Below, piece after piece: positions 27,193 to 37,700 of a stretch of DNA of 52,382 nucleotides. The position numbers and the translations under genes were made by a program. Origin of the DNA: an uncultured Bacteroidales bacterium (GTDB taxonomy: Bacteria > Bacteroidota > Bacteroidia > Bacteroidales > Paludibacteraceae); assembly GCA_903830915.1 (NCBI GenBank), contig CAIKVR010000302.1:1-52382 (forward strand). Reading direction: 5' to 3'. A model generated the notes under the pieces. The model made no database searches. It saw only the letters and a program-made list of their open reading frames with translations, and was not told the DNA's origin. Numbering within the stretch: the first letter of the stretch is position 1; the number at the start of each line of letters is the position of its first letter.

Positions 27193-29736
27193 GTGAGAAA
27201 ACATTATCTACTCCTTTTGTTTATCCTTTCAATTTTTTCTGTTTATCCTTCAGCTTATTATGTATCACCGACTGGCAGCAACAGTAATAATGGTTCAATA
27301 ACAAATCCATTTTTAACTATTAGTTATGCTTATACAAAAACTGTTGCCGGAGACTTTATCTACCTTCGTGCCGGAACCTATCGCGAAGCAGTGGCTTTGG
27401 TTAGTAAATCAGGAACTTATAATAAACCAATAACACTGACTGCTTATAATGCTGAAAATGCAATTATTTCCGGATTGGATGTTCAATCACTATCATGGTC
27501 GTCAAACTCAGGGATGACCAATGTCTGGGTAGCATCCTATTCCGGTAGTGCTTTTGAACAATTATTCTGCGATAGCAAACCCATGCTGGAAGCCCGATGG
27601 CCTAATGTTCCCAAAGATACGAACGGAGACTGGAATTTTTTCTCACCCGATGCATGGGCAACAGTAGATGCAAGTGGAAATAGCTATGGCACTGTAAGTG
27701 ATAATCATTTAGCACTGACTGGCTTGAACATTACCGGAGTCAGGGCAGTTTTGAATGTTTCTCACCAATTTTATTGCTGGACACGTACAGTAACAAGTCA
27801 CTCGGCAAGCACAAGTACTTTTACCTATCCTACCGATTTGGGGGCGAGTGTTTCTGTTACTGATAATTATAATGATGATCGATACTATCTGGTTGGTGAG
27901 AAGGTTTTCTTGGATACTCCAGGCGAATGGTATAACGATACCATTAACCATCAACTATACTATTATCCGATAAATGCTAAAAATCCAAACACTTCCACGA
28001 TAGAAATTAAAACCAGAAATTATGGTTTTAAAGCCGATTTAAATTCCGATTACCTTACTATTGATGGTATTACGTTTTTTGGCACTGCCTTTTCCTTCGG
28101 AAAATCTTATACCACCAGAAGCGTTGGGATAACATTCAAAAACAATCAGGTATTGTATTCCTCCTGGACAAATAACCTGAATTTGTCATCTACCGATCCA
28201 TATTACGCATTAAATTTAGATAAGAATTATTCATTTATACAAGCTGACACGGTCAAAGTAATCAATAATACTTTTGCTTATGGAGCGTTAGAAGCAGTGC
28301 TTGTAAATGGATACGGTAACCTGATAGAAAATAATGTATTGCATGATTTTGATATCAGTTCTTCACTGACTTATCCAGTGATGGAAGTGAGCAGAAACTG
28401 GGCGGCTTATGTTGGTAATGGAGGAAATGCAACGGTTCGTTACAATACATTTTATAACAGCGGAGGTATACATCTAGAGCTTGGACAAGGTGGAAACGAC
28501 GTGAGTTTGAATAAATTATATAATGCTTTTCGTGCTTGTTGGGGTGGAAACAAAGACCATGCAGCTATTTACACTAACTCAATTTATTGCGGTGGTACAC
28601 GCATTCACCACAATTGGATTTATGATTCTAAGGCTGGAACACCGCCACTGTCTTGGGGAGGAGGTATGGCCATTCGGGGAGATGACAGCTCTGTTGGGTT
28701 GACTATTGATCACAATGTGGGTTGGAATATTGGTAGTACCGGTATTGAACTGAAAAATGTAGCTTCGCCCACAGTCGCTCAAGCGAACAAAGTATATAAC
28801 AATACTATCTTTCAGCACAGCATCAATAATACCACCAAGAGTGCAATGATAATTCGCACTGCACTTACGAATGAAAACATGTACAGCTCGGTGGTAAACA
28901 ACATGGCACAGACTATTTATGGCGATTGGAGTGGGGTTGCACTCGGCACACTTGGTACAAAGAGCAACAATTCAACAGGTACAGTACCTGATGCGCTGAT
29001 GGAAGATACTACACACTATGACTTCAGACCAAAAACAACTGCAACAGCAGTTTATAACAAAGGAATAGTGGTGGCAGGAATAACTACCAGCGTTTTTGGT
29101 ACTGCCCCTGACATTGGGGCTTATGAACGGGGTGACAGTATTTATTGGATTCCGGGTCAAAGAATTTCCAAAGCAAGTTTTCCTATTTTGCCGGATTCAA
29201 CTATCAATGTTCCCATCACCCGCGATGCTCTGATGTGGTTACAAGCCTATAATGCTGTATCTCATCAGGTATATTTCGGAACAAATATTGTTGCTGTAAG
29301 CAATGCTACCACAAGTAGTGCCGAATATAAAGGCATACTGAAAGGAAACAGAAATGTCTTTACTTTACCTGCATTATCCAATGGCATTAGTTATTTCTGG
29401 CGGATTGATGCTGTATTGGCTGATAATACAGTGACAAAAGGAAATGTATGGAGTTTTTCAACCGGTTTATCTATCGTTACTAATATACAGGATACAACAG
29501 ACTTAAATCAATTGAGTGTTTTCCCAAATCCGGCAACTGATATGCTAAATATTTATTCGGCAGGATCTAATCTCCGTCAAGTTGAAATTTATGACCTCAG
29601 CGGTAGTCTGATCAAGCAGTTCAATGTAATTACAGACAAAATACAAGTGCCAGTTTCAGATCTAAAAAGTGGAATGTATATAGTAAAAATAGTCACTGAG
29701 AAAAACAACTGCGTAAAACAATTTGTGAAAAGATAA
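27193..29736 (+). CDS. Right-handed parallel beta-helix protein with T9SS sorting domain (paralogue 2)
   Basis: An 847-residue secreted protein closely related to the product of 18147-20408. The start is GTG at 27193, giving a good signal peptide (1-20). Shared motifs are YYVSPTGSNSNNGSITNPF, FEQLFCDSKPMLEARWPNVP, GTPPLSWGGGMAIRGDD and GLTIDHNVGWNIGSTGIEL. A fibronectin-III-like domain follows (about 675-765). The last ~75 residues (LSVFPNPATDMLNIYS to VKIVTEKNNCVKQFVKR) are a T9SS type A sorting domain, so this paralogue goes to the cell surface while paralogue 1 lacks the signal. It has its own operator and promoter. Lyase or glycosidase activity is inferred from the fold only. Confidence 0.82.
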   Translation: MRKHYLLLLFILSIFSVYPSAYYVSPTGSNSNNGSITNPFLTISYAYTKTVAGDFIYLRAGTYREAVALVSKSGTYNKPITLTAYNAENAIISGLDVQSLSWSSNSGMTNVWVASYSGSAFEQLFCDSKPMLEARWPNVPKDTNGDWNFFSPDAWATVDASGNSYGTVSDNHLALTGLNITGVRAVLNVSHQFYCWTRTVTSHSASTSTFTYPTDLGASVSVTDNYNDDRYYLVGEKVFLDTPGEWYNDTINHQLYYYPINAKNPNTSTIEIKTRNYGFKADLNSDYLTIDGITFFGTAFSFGKSYTTRSVGITFKNNQVLYSSWTNNLNLSSTDPYYALNLDKNYSFIQADTVKVINNTFAYGALEAVLVNGYGNLIENNVLHDFDISSSLTYPVMEVSRNWAAYVGNGGNATVRYNTFYNSGGIHLELGQGGNDVSLNKLYNAFRACWGGNKDHAAIYTNSIYCGGTRIHHNWIYDSKAGTPPLSWGGGMAIRGDDSSVGLTIDHNVGWNIGSTGIELKNVASPTVAQANKVYNNTIFQHSINNTTKSAMIIRTALTNENMYSSVVNNMAQTIYGDWSGVALGTLGTKSNNSTGTVPDALMEDTTHYDFRPKTTATAVYNKGIVVAGITTSVFGTAPDIGAYERGDSIYWIPGQRISKASFPILPDSTINVPITRDALMWLQAYNAVSHQVYFGTNIVAVSNATTSSAEYKGILKGNRNVFTLPALSNGISYFWRIDAVLADNTVTKGNVWSFSTGLSIVTNIQDTTDLNQLSVFPNPATDMLNIYSAGSNLRQVEIYDLSGSLIKQFNVITDKIQVPVSDLKSGMYIVKIVTEKNNCVKQFVKR

Positions 29737-29765
29737 ATTGATTGTTGCATTGAACTTTAACAAAG

Positions 29766-29780
29766 TCCCCCTTCGGGGGA
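29766..29780 (+). terminator. Short C/G-rich hairpin after gene 27193-29736
   Basis: A run of Cs and a run of Gs around a TTCG loop form a very stable small hairpin (29766-29780). No T tract follows, so termination would be weak; it may instead protect the mRNA end. Confidence 0.4.
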
Positions 29781-29804
29781 TTAGGGGCTTACGAACTAAT
29801 ATTT

Positions 29805-29839
29805 ACCCATTTATCCCCTTGTTTTTATTCAATTGTCCC
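29805..29839 (+). promoter_or_regulatory. PUL operator copy C
   Basis: Box 1 ACCCATTTATCCCC (29805-29818) and box 2 TCAATTGTCCC (29829-29839), half-sites 22 bp apart (29807, 29829). A -7-like GAACTTTG follows at 29862-29869, 22 bp past the element. It is the copy closest to consensus in both boxes and drives the gene at 29910. Confidence 0.7.
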
Positions 29840-29909
29840 TTCAATAAAGGGATTAATAAGCGAACTTTGTACCATAAAAATTTCAATATTTAATTCAAAT
29901 ACAATATTT

Positions 29910-30578
29910 ATGAAAAAATCAAACTACTTCAAATCTATTTTAGTGGCTCTTAGTGTAGCCATATCTTTCACAAACATTTCAGCTCAGAAACTTATTGCAG
30001 GTTGGGATTTCCAGACTTCCACCACTGGTGGAACAGCTATTGTTCCTACCAAAGACATGACCAATTTTACTCAAAACCTGTTTGTCGCCAATTTTGGCAG
30101 TGGAACACTTTATTTGGATGGAACGTATGGTTCGGGACCCTATAAAGTATGGAGTATTACCAGTAATAACGGTGTTGGCGATTGGCCGAATGCTGGTGAT
30201 GGATTTTCAGAAGAACAAAAAAACCCTGCAGCATTGGCTATTGGAAAATCTGTGAATAACGGTAAATCAATAGTATTCAAATTTTCCATGAAAGATTTTA
30301 AAAATCTCGCTATTTCCTATGCTACATTAGTGGCTCCTAACGGATTTAATTCGCAAACATGGGCTTTCAGTAAAGATTGCAAAATCTGGGTTGATTGCAG
30401 CTCTACAACTATAGATGAACGTAATGTATTTAAACTTGTAAAAGTACCTGCAATTTCTACTTTAGATAATGTTTCGGAAGCTTTTTTCAAAATCACCTTA
30501 AATGGGGCTACTACCGAAGATGGTACCAGTCAGGTACGTTTCGACAATATTAAATTTAAAGCTACATCAATTAAATAA
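29910..30578 (+). CDS. Secreted protein of unknown function (LxAGWDFQT family)
   Basis: A 222-residue protein with a signal peptide (1-25, ending ISAQ). The mature part opens KLIAGWDFQTSTTGG and contains SIVFKFSMKDFKNLAISYA and a final VRFDNIKFKA strand, an all-beta jelly-roll-like pattern. The product of 33302-34525 starts with the same domain, so the two are paralogues that flank the repeat protein gene. There is no T9SS sorting domain. A carbohydrate-binding role is plausible from context but not shown. It lies immediately behind operator copy C as first gene of its transcript. Confidence 0.7.
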   Translation: MKKSNYFKSILVALSVAISFTNISAQKLIAGWDFQTSTTGGTAIVPTKDMTNFTQNLFVANFGSGTLYLDGTYGSGPYKVWSITSNNGVGDWPNAGDGFSEEQKNPAALAIGKSVNNGKSIVFKFSMKDFKNLAISYATLVAPNGFNSQTWAFSKDCKIWVDCSSTTIDERNVFKLVKVPAISTLDNVSEAFFKITLNGATTEDGTSQVRFDNIKFKATSIK

Positions 30579-30613
30579 ATGACTATAAACATAAATTATT
30601 AAATATTAAAATT

Positions 30614-33184
30614 ATGAAAACAAAAAAATTACACAATTCATTTTCAAAGGCTTCGGTGATTAGAACTATTGCCTTCTTTGTGCTGTTTGCCAGCTTAATC
30701 ACTAACTCACTTAGTGCAAAAGATGCATTTATCTGGAATGGCAATACCAGCAACGATTGGGCAACAACCACAAACTGGACTATTACCAGAGGAACGGTTC
30801 CGGGTACAAGTACCTATCCCGGTGAAGTCGGAGCAACAGACTCTGTTGTTGTTTCAAATGGTGGAACACCATCATTAGCTTCCGGTTTACTTTCTATCTC
30901 TACTCTAACCGTAAGTAACGCAACAGGTGCTTCTTCAGGTTCAACTTTAACTATTAGCAACGGAGCAACTTTAGCGGTTAGCGGAATAGGAACTACAGTT
31001 ATTCCTACAGTTTTATTGAAAGGTGGTAATATCGTAAATAATGGAGCACTCAACATAACCTCATCTGCAACCGGTGTAGGATATGGTATTATTTGTTCTA
31101 CACCGGTTGTAGCACCGGGTTCTGCAACAACCTATTCATATTCGGGTTCCGGCAGTTTAAGTATTAACACTTCGACAGGTACTGGTTGTTCTGTTGCCTT
31201 TAATGGCACCAATGCCAATTCTACCTATAAAATAGCATTTCCAAGTGCCACAACATTAACATTAAAAGCAAATGCAGCTGCATTAAGCGTTGCCTCGAAT
31301 ACAACCAGTCCGGTTCTTATTAGTGGCAAAGGTTTCACGTTAGGAAGTTCAGGTAGTGGTGTAGCAGCTGGTATTTTAACGCAAAATGGAAACGGAACCA
31401 ACGTTACTATTGATGCCGGTACGACATTAACACTATATTCGCTTACAGGAAATACTGCTAAAGCGGTTTATCTTTATTTCTCAGCAGCAGGTGGTGGTTC
31501 TTTTACGAATAACGGTACTATCAATATTAATGGACCGATTGCTGGATGTATTAACTTGACAAACTCAGCAGGAACGGGTTCAAATAACCTTTCTTTTATC
31601 AATAACGGGACTATCAGTGCAAATGTTGCTATATCTAGTACTTATTCAGGGGTTATGAATATTGTTAATGGAGCTGCTACATACGGAGCAAATACAAATG
31701 CAATATCTAATACAGGTACAATGACTTTGGTGAATACCAGTGCAGCTGCTAACACAGGTTACTGTTTATATCATGGTAACGGTGCTATAACCGGAGGTCC
31801 ATTTTCGTCGACAATTACCAATAGTGGAACATTTGAGTTGAATGGTACACTGACAAGTACCGGAGGTGTAGCAGGAAGACTTACTATTAACAATACCGGA
31901 ACTTTTATTCTTAATCTTCCTTCAACAGGGACTTCTTGTTTAGATAAGACAATTTTTAATAACAACAGTGGCGGTACGTTGGATTGTAAAACGGCAACTA
32001 TTAGCTCTGGAACAGGCTATGTGGTAACCCTAAACACGGGATCTACACTCAAAACAGCGAGTTTAACATCATATTCTTTGAGCGGCAGCGGTGCGGTACA
32101 AAACACTGGTGTTAGTTATGTTCTTTATGGTGCTGCAGCTCAAACAACCGGAACGTATATACCAGCCAGTATAAATAATTTAACAATAAATAATGCTGCC
32201 GGAGTAACATTGGGTTCAGCAGTTACAGTAAACGGTACTCTTACGCTTACTTCCGGTGCATTTACTATTGGTAACAATACTTTGACATTGAATGGTGTTG
32301 CTGCAAATAATGGGGGTACCTTAACTCATTATTCAAAAGGATCTCTTATCTTTAGCGGGTCATCAGCTCAAAATTTCCCTTCATTGTCAAATAACAAATG
32401 TAAATTAATTACATTAAACAATTCAGCGGGTGTAAGCTTAAATGCAGGCATTGAGATTGATAGTACATTGACACTAACAAGTGGTAAACTAAGTCTTGAA
32501 GCAAACGATTTGACCATTGGTACAAAAGGTTCAATTGCAGGAGCTACTTCAACAAACTATATTGTAACTAACGGCGCAGGAAAACTAAATCAAAATGTAG
32601 GTTCTGCAACTTCTATTTTATTCCCTGTGGGAGCTTCTGTAAGCAGTTACGACCCTGTAAATGTAACTCCAACTACCGGCACTTCATTCGGAGTAAGAGC
32701 ATATACAGTCTTATCAGGTACACCAGCTTACGGTGTTAGGTATAACCCCAAAGAATGGGATATTACTCCTGTTGTAGCATCCTCAACGGAAATTGCATTG
32801 ACACCATCGAATCTGGTTGAATCTGTTTCAAGTCCTGTAATAGGTCACTATGTGAATGGTGCTTATGTAAACAATTCCAACATAACTGTAAACTCCGGAA
32901 CGTTTACCGGTACATTTGATACATTTTCTCCTTTTGTAACGGGCGCCAATGTGGATGTTACCGCTATTCAGAATGCCACTGAAAGCACAAAAACTAACAT
33001 CTATGCTACAAATGGAACCATTAATATTGATAATTCAATCAGAAAAACGATCAATGTATATTCAGTTAGCGGAAGTAAAATTCGTACGATAATCAGTGAT
33101 TCTAATCATTCTACTATTGCAATCGGAAAAGGAATCTATCTTATCAGTGTTGATACTAACACTCAAAAAGTTGTTGTACAATAA
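30614..33184 (+). CDS. Large secreted repeat protein with T9SS sorting domain
   Basis: An 856-residue Gly/Ser/Thr/Asn-rich protein. Signal peptide 1-35. An early FIWNGNTSNDWATTTNWT motif is typical of surface proteins with G-W-x-x-x-x-N-W openings. The body is built of short beta-strand repeats of the form NNGTxxINGxI and GTLTLTSGAFTIGNNTLTL, consistent with a beta-solenoid. The last ~70 residues (NIYATNGTINIDNSIRKTI to IYLISVDTNTQKVVVQ) are a T9SS sorting domain. Residues ~245-490 are almost identical in layout to part of the 1310-residue product of 45419-49351, indicating recent duplication. Function is unknown; an adhesin or glycan-holding surface fibre is the best guess. Confidence 0.72.
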   Translation: MKTKKLHNSFSKASVIRTIAFFVLFASLITNSLSAKDAFIWNGNTSNDWATTTNWTITRGTVPGTSTYPGEVGATDSVVVSNGGTPSLASGLLSISTLTVSNATGASSGSTLTISNGATLAVSGIGTTVIPTVLLKGGNIVNNGALNITSSATGVGYGIICSTPVVAPGSATTYSYSGSGSLSINTSTGTGCSVAFNGTNANSTYKIAFPSATTLTLKANAAALSVASNTTSPVLISGKGFTLGSSGSGVAAGILTQNGNGTNVTIDAGTTLTLYSLTGNTAKAVYLYFSAAGGGSFTNNGTININGPIAGCINLTNSAGTGSNNLSFINNGTISANVAISSTYSGVMNIVNGAATYGANTNAISNTGTMTLVNTSAAANTGYCLYHGNGAITGGPFSSTITNSGTFELNGTLTSTGGVAGRLTINNTGTFILNLPSTGTSCLDKTIFNNNSGGTLDCKTATISSGTGYVVTLNTGSTLKTASLTSYSLSGSGAVQNTGVSYVLYGAAAQTTGTYIPASINNLTINNAAGVTLGSAVTVNGTLTLTSGAFTIGNNTLTLNGVAANNGGTLTHYSKGSLIFSGSSAQNFPSLSNNKCKLITLNNSAGVSLNAGIEIDSTLTLTSGKLSLEANDLTIGTKGSIAGATSTNYIVTNGAGKLNQNVGSATSILFPVGASVSSYDPVNVTPTTGTSFGVRAYTVLSGTPAYGVRYNPKEWDITPVVASSTEIALTPSNLVESVSSPVIGHYVNGAYVNNSNITVNSGTFTGTFDTFSPFVTGANVDVTAIQNATESTKTNIYATNGTINIDNSIRKTINVYSVSGSKIRTIISDSNHSTIAIGKGIYLISVDTNTQKVVVQ

Positions 33185-33222
33185 GTTGATTCCTTATAAA
33201 TTAAGAATAATATATTAAAAAC

Positions 33223-33262
33223 AATCTCTCTCAGCTAAATGTTATCTTTTCTGAGAGAGATT
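33223..33262 (+). terminator. Hairpin after gene 30614-33184
   Basis: AATCTCTCTCAG (33223-33234) pairs perfectly with CTGAGAGAGATT (33251-33262) around a 16-nt loop. No T run follows, and the next gene starts 39 bp later without its own operator, so read-through is likely. Confidence 0.5.
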
Positions 33263-33301
33263 AAAACCAAATAAACAATTTATTATATAAAAATTCATAG
33301 T

Positions 33302-34525
33302 ATGAAAACACTTACTACTTTAAAAACATTATTGGTGGCTCTTTGTGTAGCCACATCATTCTCAACACTATCTGCACAGCAGACTCTTGTGGCAGGTTGG
33401 GATTTTCAGACTCCTAATGCAACAACCGGAGCAGTTGCTATTACAAATTCGACGAGTACTCCACCAACTCCAACAATGTTTCCCTCTAATTTTGGAACCG
33501 GTTATCTGTTTTTAGATGGCACCAATGGTTCAAGTTCGTTTTTAGTGCCATATGGTGAAATTAGTGGAACAACAGGAGTAAATTACAATACTATTACTGG
33601 TGATGGTTTTAGTACTGTAGTAACCAGTCCGGCAGCATTACTTATTTCTCATAAAACAATAGCCAGCCCTGCAAGCGATACAAACGGTAAATCGATCGTG
33701 TTCAAATTCTCAATGACCAGTTACGATTACGTAGATATTTCCTATGCAATTTTCAGGCATGCAACCTCAACTGATAATGGTTCATTTACAACTACAGCGT
33801 GGTCGTACAGCACCGATGGTGTAAACTTTACTTCAATTGAAAACTATGATATTTCAGTATTATACCAAGCACCAAATTATTACGGTGGAAAATTGGTTTC
33901 AATACCTACTGATGGCTCACATCTACCTGCTTTGGCTAATGCAGCTATAGCCTATTTAAAGATGACTGTTAGTGGGGCTACCGGAACAACTGCATATGAT
34001 AATATTAGATTTGATAATGTAAAAATTAAAGCTGCCAAAGCATTTTCAGTAGCTCCTACAATTACTTTCCCTGTAACTACAGTTACTAAAAATTTGAGTG
34101 ATGCCTCCTTTACTGAAAAAGCAAGCAGTAATTCAGGCGGAGCAATAACTTATAGTAGTGACAATACTGTTGTTGCAACGGTTGATGCTTCTTCCGGTGC
34201 AGTTACAATTGTAAGTGCAGGTGTTGCAAATATAACGGCTACAGTGGCTCAATCTACGATGTTTACCAGTGGTACTAAGTCCTATGCATTAACTGTGGGT
34301 ACAAATGCCGTAAATACTGTTCAAGACAACTCATATAGTGTTTACTCAAATAAAACTGCTATACTTATTAAAACTGATATAGCTTATCCTTATGAACTCA
34401 TTTCAGCCAATGGACAAATGATTGCTAAAGGCATAACTCTTGCGGGTGAGAATGAAATAACTGTTGCTACAAAAGGCATGGTGCTTGTTAAAGTCAATGG
34501 ACATGTAACGAAAATTATTCTGTAA
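33302..34525 (+). CDS. Secreted protein with LVAGWDFQT domain, Ig-like domain and probable T9SS tail
   Basis: A 407-residue protein. Signal peptide 1-26 (ending LSAQQ). Residues ~28-240 repeat the all-beta domain of the 29910 product (TLVAGWDFQTPNATTG to IRFDNVKIKA). Residues ~250-330 form a bacterial Ig-like (Big_2) domain (TYSSDNTVVATVDASSGAV). The last ~70 residues (YSVYSNKTAILIK to GMVLVKVNGHVTKIIL) look like a T9SS sorting domain. It is the last gene before the HTCS regulator and is followed by a clear hairpin. Probably co-transcribed with 29910 and 30614. Function unknown. Confidence 0.7.
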   Translation: MKTLTTLKTLLVALCVATSFSTLSAQQTLVAGWDFQTPNATTGAVAITNSTSTPPTPTMFPSNFGTGYLFLDGTNGSSSFLVPYGEISGTTGVNYNTITGDGFSTVVTSPAALLISHKTIASPASDTNGKSIVFKFSMTSYDYVDISYAIFRHATSTDNGSFTTTAWSYSTDGVNFTSIENYDISVLYQAPNYYGGKLVSIPTDGSHLPALANAAIAYLKMTVSGATGTTAYDNIRFDNVKIKAAKAFSVAPTITFPVTTVTKNLSDASFTEKASSNSGGAITYSSDNTVVATVDASSGAVTIVSAGVANITATVAQSTMFTSGTKSYALTVGTNAVNTVQDNSYSVYSNKTAILIKTDIAYPYELISANGQMIAKGITLAGENEITVATKGMVLVKVNGHVTKIIL

Positions 34526-34638
34526 TCTATATTCGATTTAAAAACAAAACTTTAATTTTTTCAGGATAATTAGGGTTTTAATATAGCTATTCAAATTATA
34601 TTTATTAAAAGTTGAGTCACTGGTAATTGGTATTTTAA

Positions 34639-34681
34639 GGCAAGAGGGGATGTTTGGATTTTCAAACATCCCTTCTTTGCC
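34639..34681 (+). terminator. Intrinsic terminator-like hairpin
   Basis: GGCAAGAGGGGATGTTTG on the left pairs with CAAACATCCCTTCTTTGCC on the right with one mismatch and a bulge; the loop is short. It closes the 29910-34525 unit and separates it from the HTCS gene. Confidence 0.65.
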
Positions 34682-34726
34682 TGAATCTGAAAATTATGTT
34701 TCAAATCTGTTTACGGAAAAATTTAT

Positions 34727-34734
34727 TAAATTTG
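34727..34734 (+). promoter_or_regulatory. -7 box (TAAATTTG) of the HTCS gene
   Basis: Matches TAnnTTTG 18 bp before the ATG at 34752. Unlike five other promoters in the locus it has no ACCCAT element upstream, fitting constitutive low expression of a sensor. Confidence 0.5.
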
Positions 34735-34751
34735 CCATTAATATATAGTCT

Positions 34752-37700
34752 ATGAAAAAGCTCCTGAGTACACTTTATCTCTTACTGCTTTCTAATGTTT
34801 TCAGTATGGTCTATTCGCAACAACGATTGGACTTTAACTACATTGGTGGTAAGGAAGGACTTACCGAAAATGTGGTTAATGACATAGTACAGGATAAAAA
34901 CGGATTTATCTGGTTGGCAACCAACGATGGTTTGAATCGCTACGATGGCTATAATATGATTTATTTTCGTTACGACCCGTCGAAAACCAATAGTTTGAGC
35001 AGCAACGTACTCACTTCTTTGAAAGTGGATAAAAACGGGATGTTGTGGATTGGTACCAGCGATGGTGGGTTAAATAAATATGATCCGGAGAATAACACTT
35101 TTATTCGATTTCAGAATAATCCAACTGATGCAACGACGATTGCCTCAGGAATGATTGATAATATTGAAGAAGATAACGATGGAAATATCTGGCTCAATAT
35201 TCGTAATAAAGGCATTGATCGCTTGGTGATAAATGATTCAAAAACACAATTCATTCATTACAACACACATAACCTAGGAAATAATTATGTTCCGGTTTTA
35301 AAAAGCAATACTACTACCGGAATGTCAAAAAGCACATTGGGAGGCATTTGGGTATGTTCGGAAAAAGGCATTCAACGAATTACTGCCGACCAAATAAAAG
35401 TAGACAATCTAATCGGCTGGGGACAAAATGCATCGATACCTGCAAAAAACATCATAGAATCGCCCGATAAATCAGTTTGGATAGCTTACGGAAACGGTAC
35501 TATTATAAATTTTCAGACTCCAACATCTTCCCTAAATTCAGACTTGGCAATTCGTTCCAATCTTTCAGTTGGTCCATTTATTGGTAATGTAACATTGGAT
35601 ATTGATCAGCAAAATGAATTATGGATTGGTAGTGGAAACGGTCTTTTTAAAGCTAATAAAAGGTCAGTTATTAACTACAGTTTTGGTCAGTATCCGTTGA
35701 ACAATCTTCCCACAAATCGGATTTTATGCACTTTTGTAGACAGGTATAATGTACTTTGGTTGGGAACTTACAACAATGGAGCTTTGAATTTTCCACTTAA
35801 TCAACAATTATTCTATATTTTCGATGATTTGATGTTATCACGTGAAGAAAAGTCTAATCCATTTTTTAATAATGCTATTCATTCGGTATGCGAAGATAAA
35901 TCAGGTGCGCTGTGGATTGGTTCTGAAGGTGGTGGTATTATCCGTATTGGGGAAGGCCTGAATGCTTTTATTGATAAAACAAAAACCGAAAGGTTGAGTG
36001 TCGATTTCTTATCAAAGTCCCATTACTCATGGTTATTAGACAATAATATTTATTGCTTATATTTCGATTCGAAACAACGACTGTGGATAGGAAGTAGCGA
36101 GGGATTGATTCAACTTAGCTTTAATTCATCGTACAATCCTCGCAAACCGCTTAGTAAGAGTGATTTCAGTGTCAAGTATTTTACACTGAAAGAGTCGGAA
36201 TTTCAGGTTTTTGGAGAAGGAGCTGTTTTTGCGTTAGCCGAAGATAAATATGGGACTGTTTGGGCGGCTAAGTGGAATGGTGGGTTACATCGTTATATCG
36301 AAAGTGAAAACAGATTTGAGGGCTTTCACCCCAATCCTGCTCAACAAGGATCAATTTCACACAATACTGTGCGGACAATTTTGTTTGAGCCCAATGGTGA
36401 AGCATGGATTGGCACAGCCGGTGGCGGATTGAACAAGATGATTTTTCCGGATGGGAATAAAGGAAAACCATATTTCATTTGTTACAAGAACGACCCGGAT
36501 AACCCTCAGAGTTTAAGTAATAACTACATACTGAACTTGCAAAAGGATAAATCCGGCAATCTGTGGGTTGGTACATTCGGTGGTGGGTTAAATAAATTGA
36601 TAAAGTCGGATGAAGCGTCACACAAAATAACTTTTAAACGCTACACAATTGAAAATCAATTACCCGGAAACACAATTAAAGGTTTGATGTTTGATCGTGA
36701 AAATCGCTTATGGGCGACCACCAACCGCGATTTATTCCGCATGAATATAGGTTCGGAAAACATAACACAATTAATCAGTTCTTCGCGCTTTAAAATTGAT
36801 GAATTCAAGGATAATGCTAATTATTTGTTCAAAAATGGATACATGCTTTGGGGTGGAATAAACGGATTGGTCATTTTTTCACCTGAAAAATCGGAAAACA
36901 AGAACTCAAATGTCTGTCCGTGCCTGACTAATATCTTTATTGATAATAAACAACTTAACCCCGGCGAAAAAACAGATGGCGATATATTGTTGAAAAAAGC
37001 TATTCAGTATACAGATAAAATAGTGTTGCCCTATTACAAAAACACCATTGAATTACAATTTTCGGGCATGGATTTCTCTAACACAAAAGGGATTGTTTAC
37101 AAATACTACCTTGATGGTTATGATAATAACCCTGTGGTTTCGAATAAGTCCGGTGTTCGGTACACCAAAATCCCGTATGGTTCGTATAAATTTCATTTGA
37201 ATGCTTCCGTAGATGGTGTGCACTGGTGTGATAATGAGGTTGTGTTACAAATAAGAATATCACCACCTTTTTGGTTGAGTATTTATGCTGTTTTGTTTTA
37301 TATTATATTTGCTCTTGGAATCGGATATCTTGTTTACCGATTTATTGTTTTCAGATTCAAACTACAAAGTCAAATAAAAATTGAACAGATAAAATCAGAA
37401 CAAACGGGGAAAATTAATGATTTAAAGTTGCAGTTTTTCACCAATATTTCCCATGAATTACGTACACCGTTAAACTTGATTACAAATCCAATTGACAGCC
37501 TTGTTTCTGATCCGGAAATGAACACAGTTCAGCTTAAATTGCTGAAAATGGTACAACATAATACCAACCGTTTACAAAAGTTAATAAATCAATTGCTGGA
37601 TTTTCGAAAAATTGAATCAGGAGTATTAAGTCTTTCGTTAGTCAAAGCTGATATACTACCCTTTATTCATGATATTTACAGGTCTTTTGACGATGTGGCT

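Noticed and set aside
31300..32300. Repetitive DNA that could suggest a CRISPR array or tandem repeat
   Set aside because: The repetition is at protein level (short Gly/Thr/Asn beta-strand units) with variable length and no constant DNA repeat or spacer pattern.
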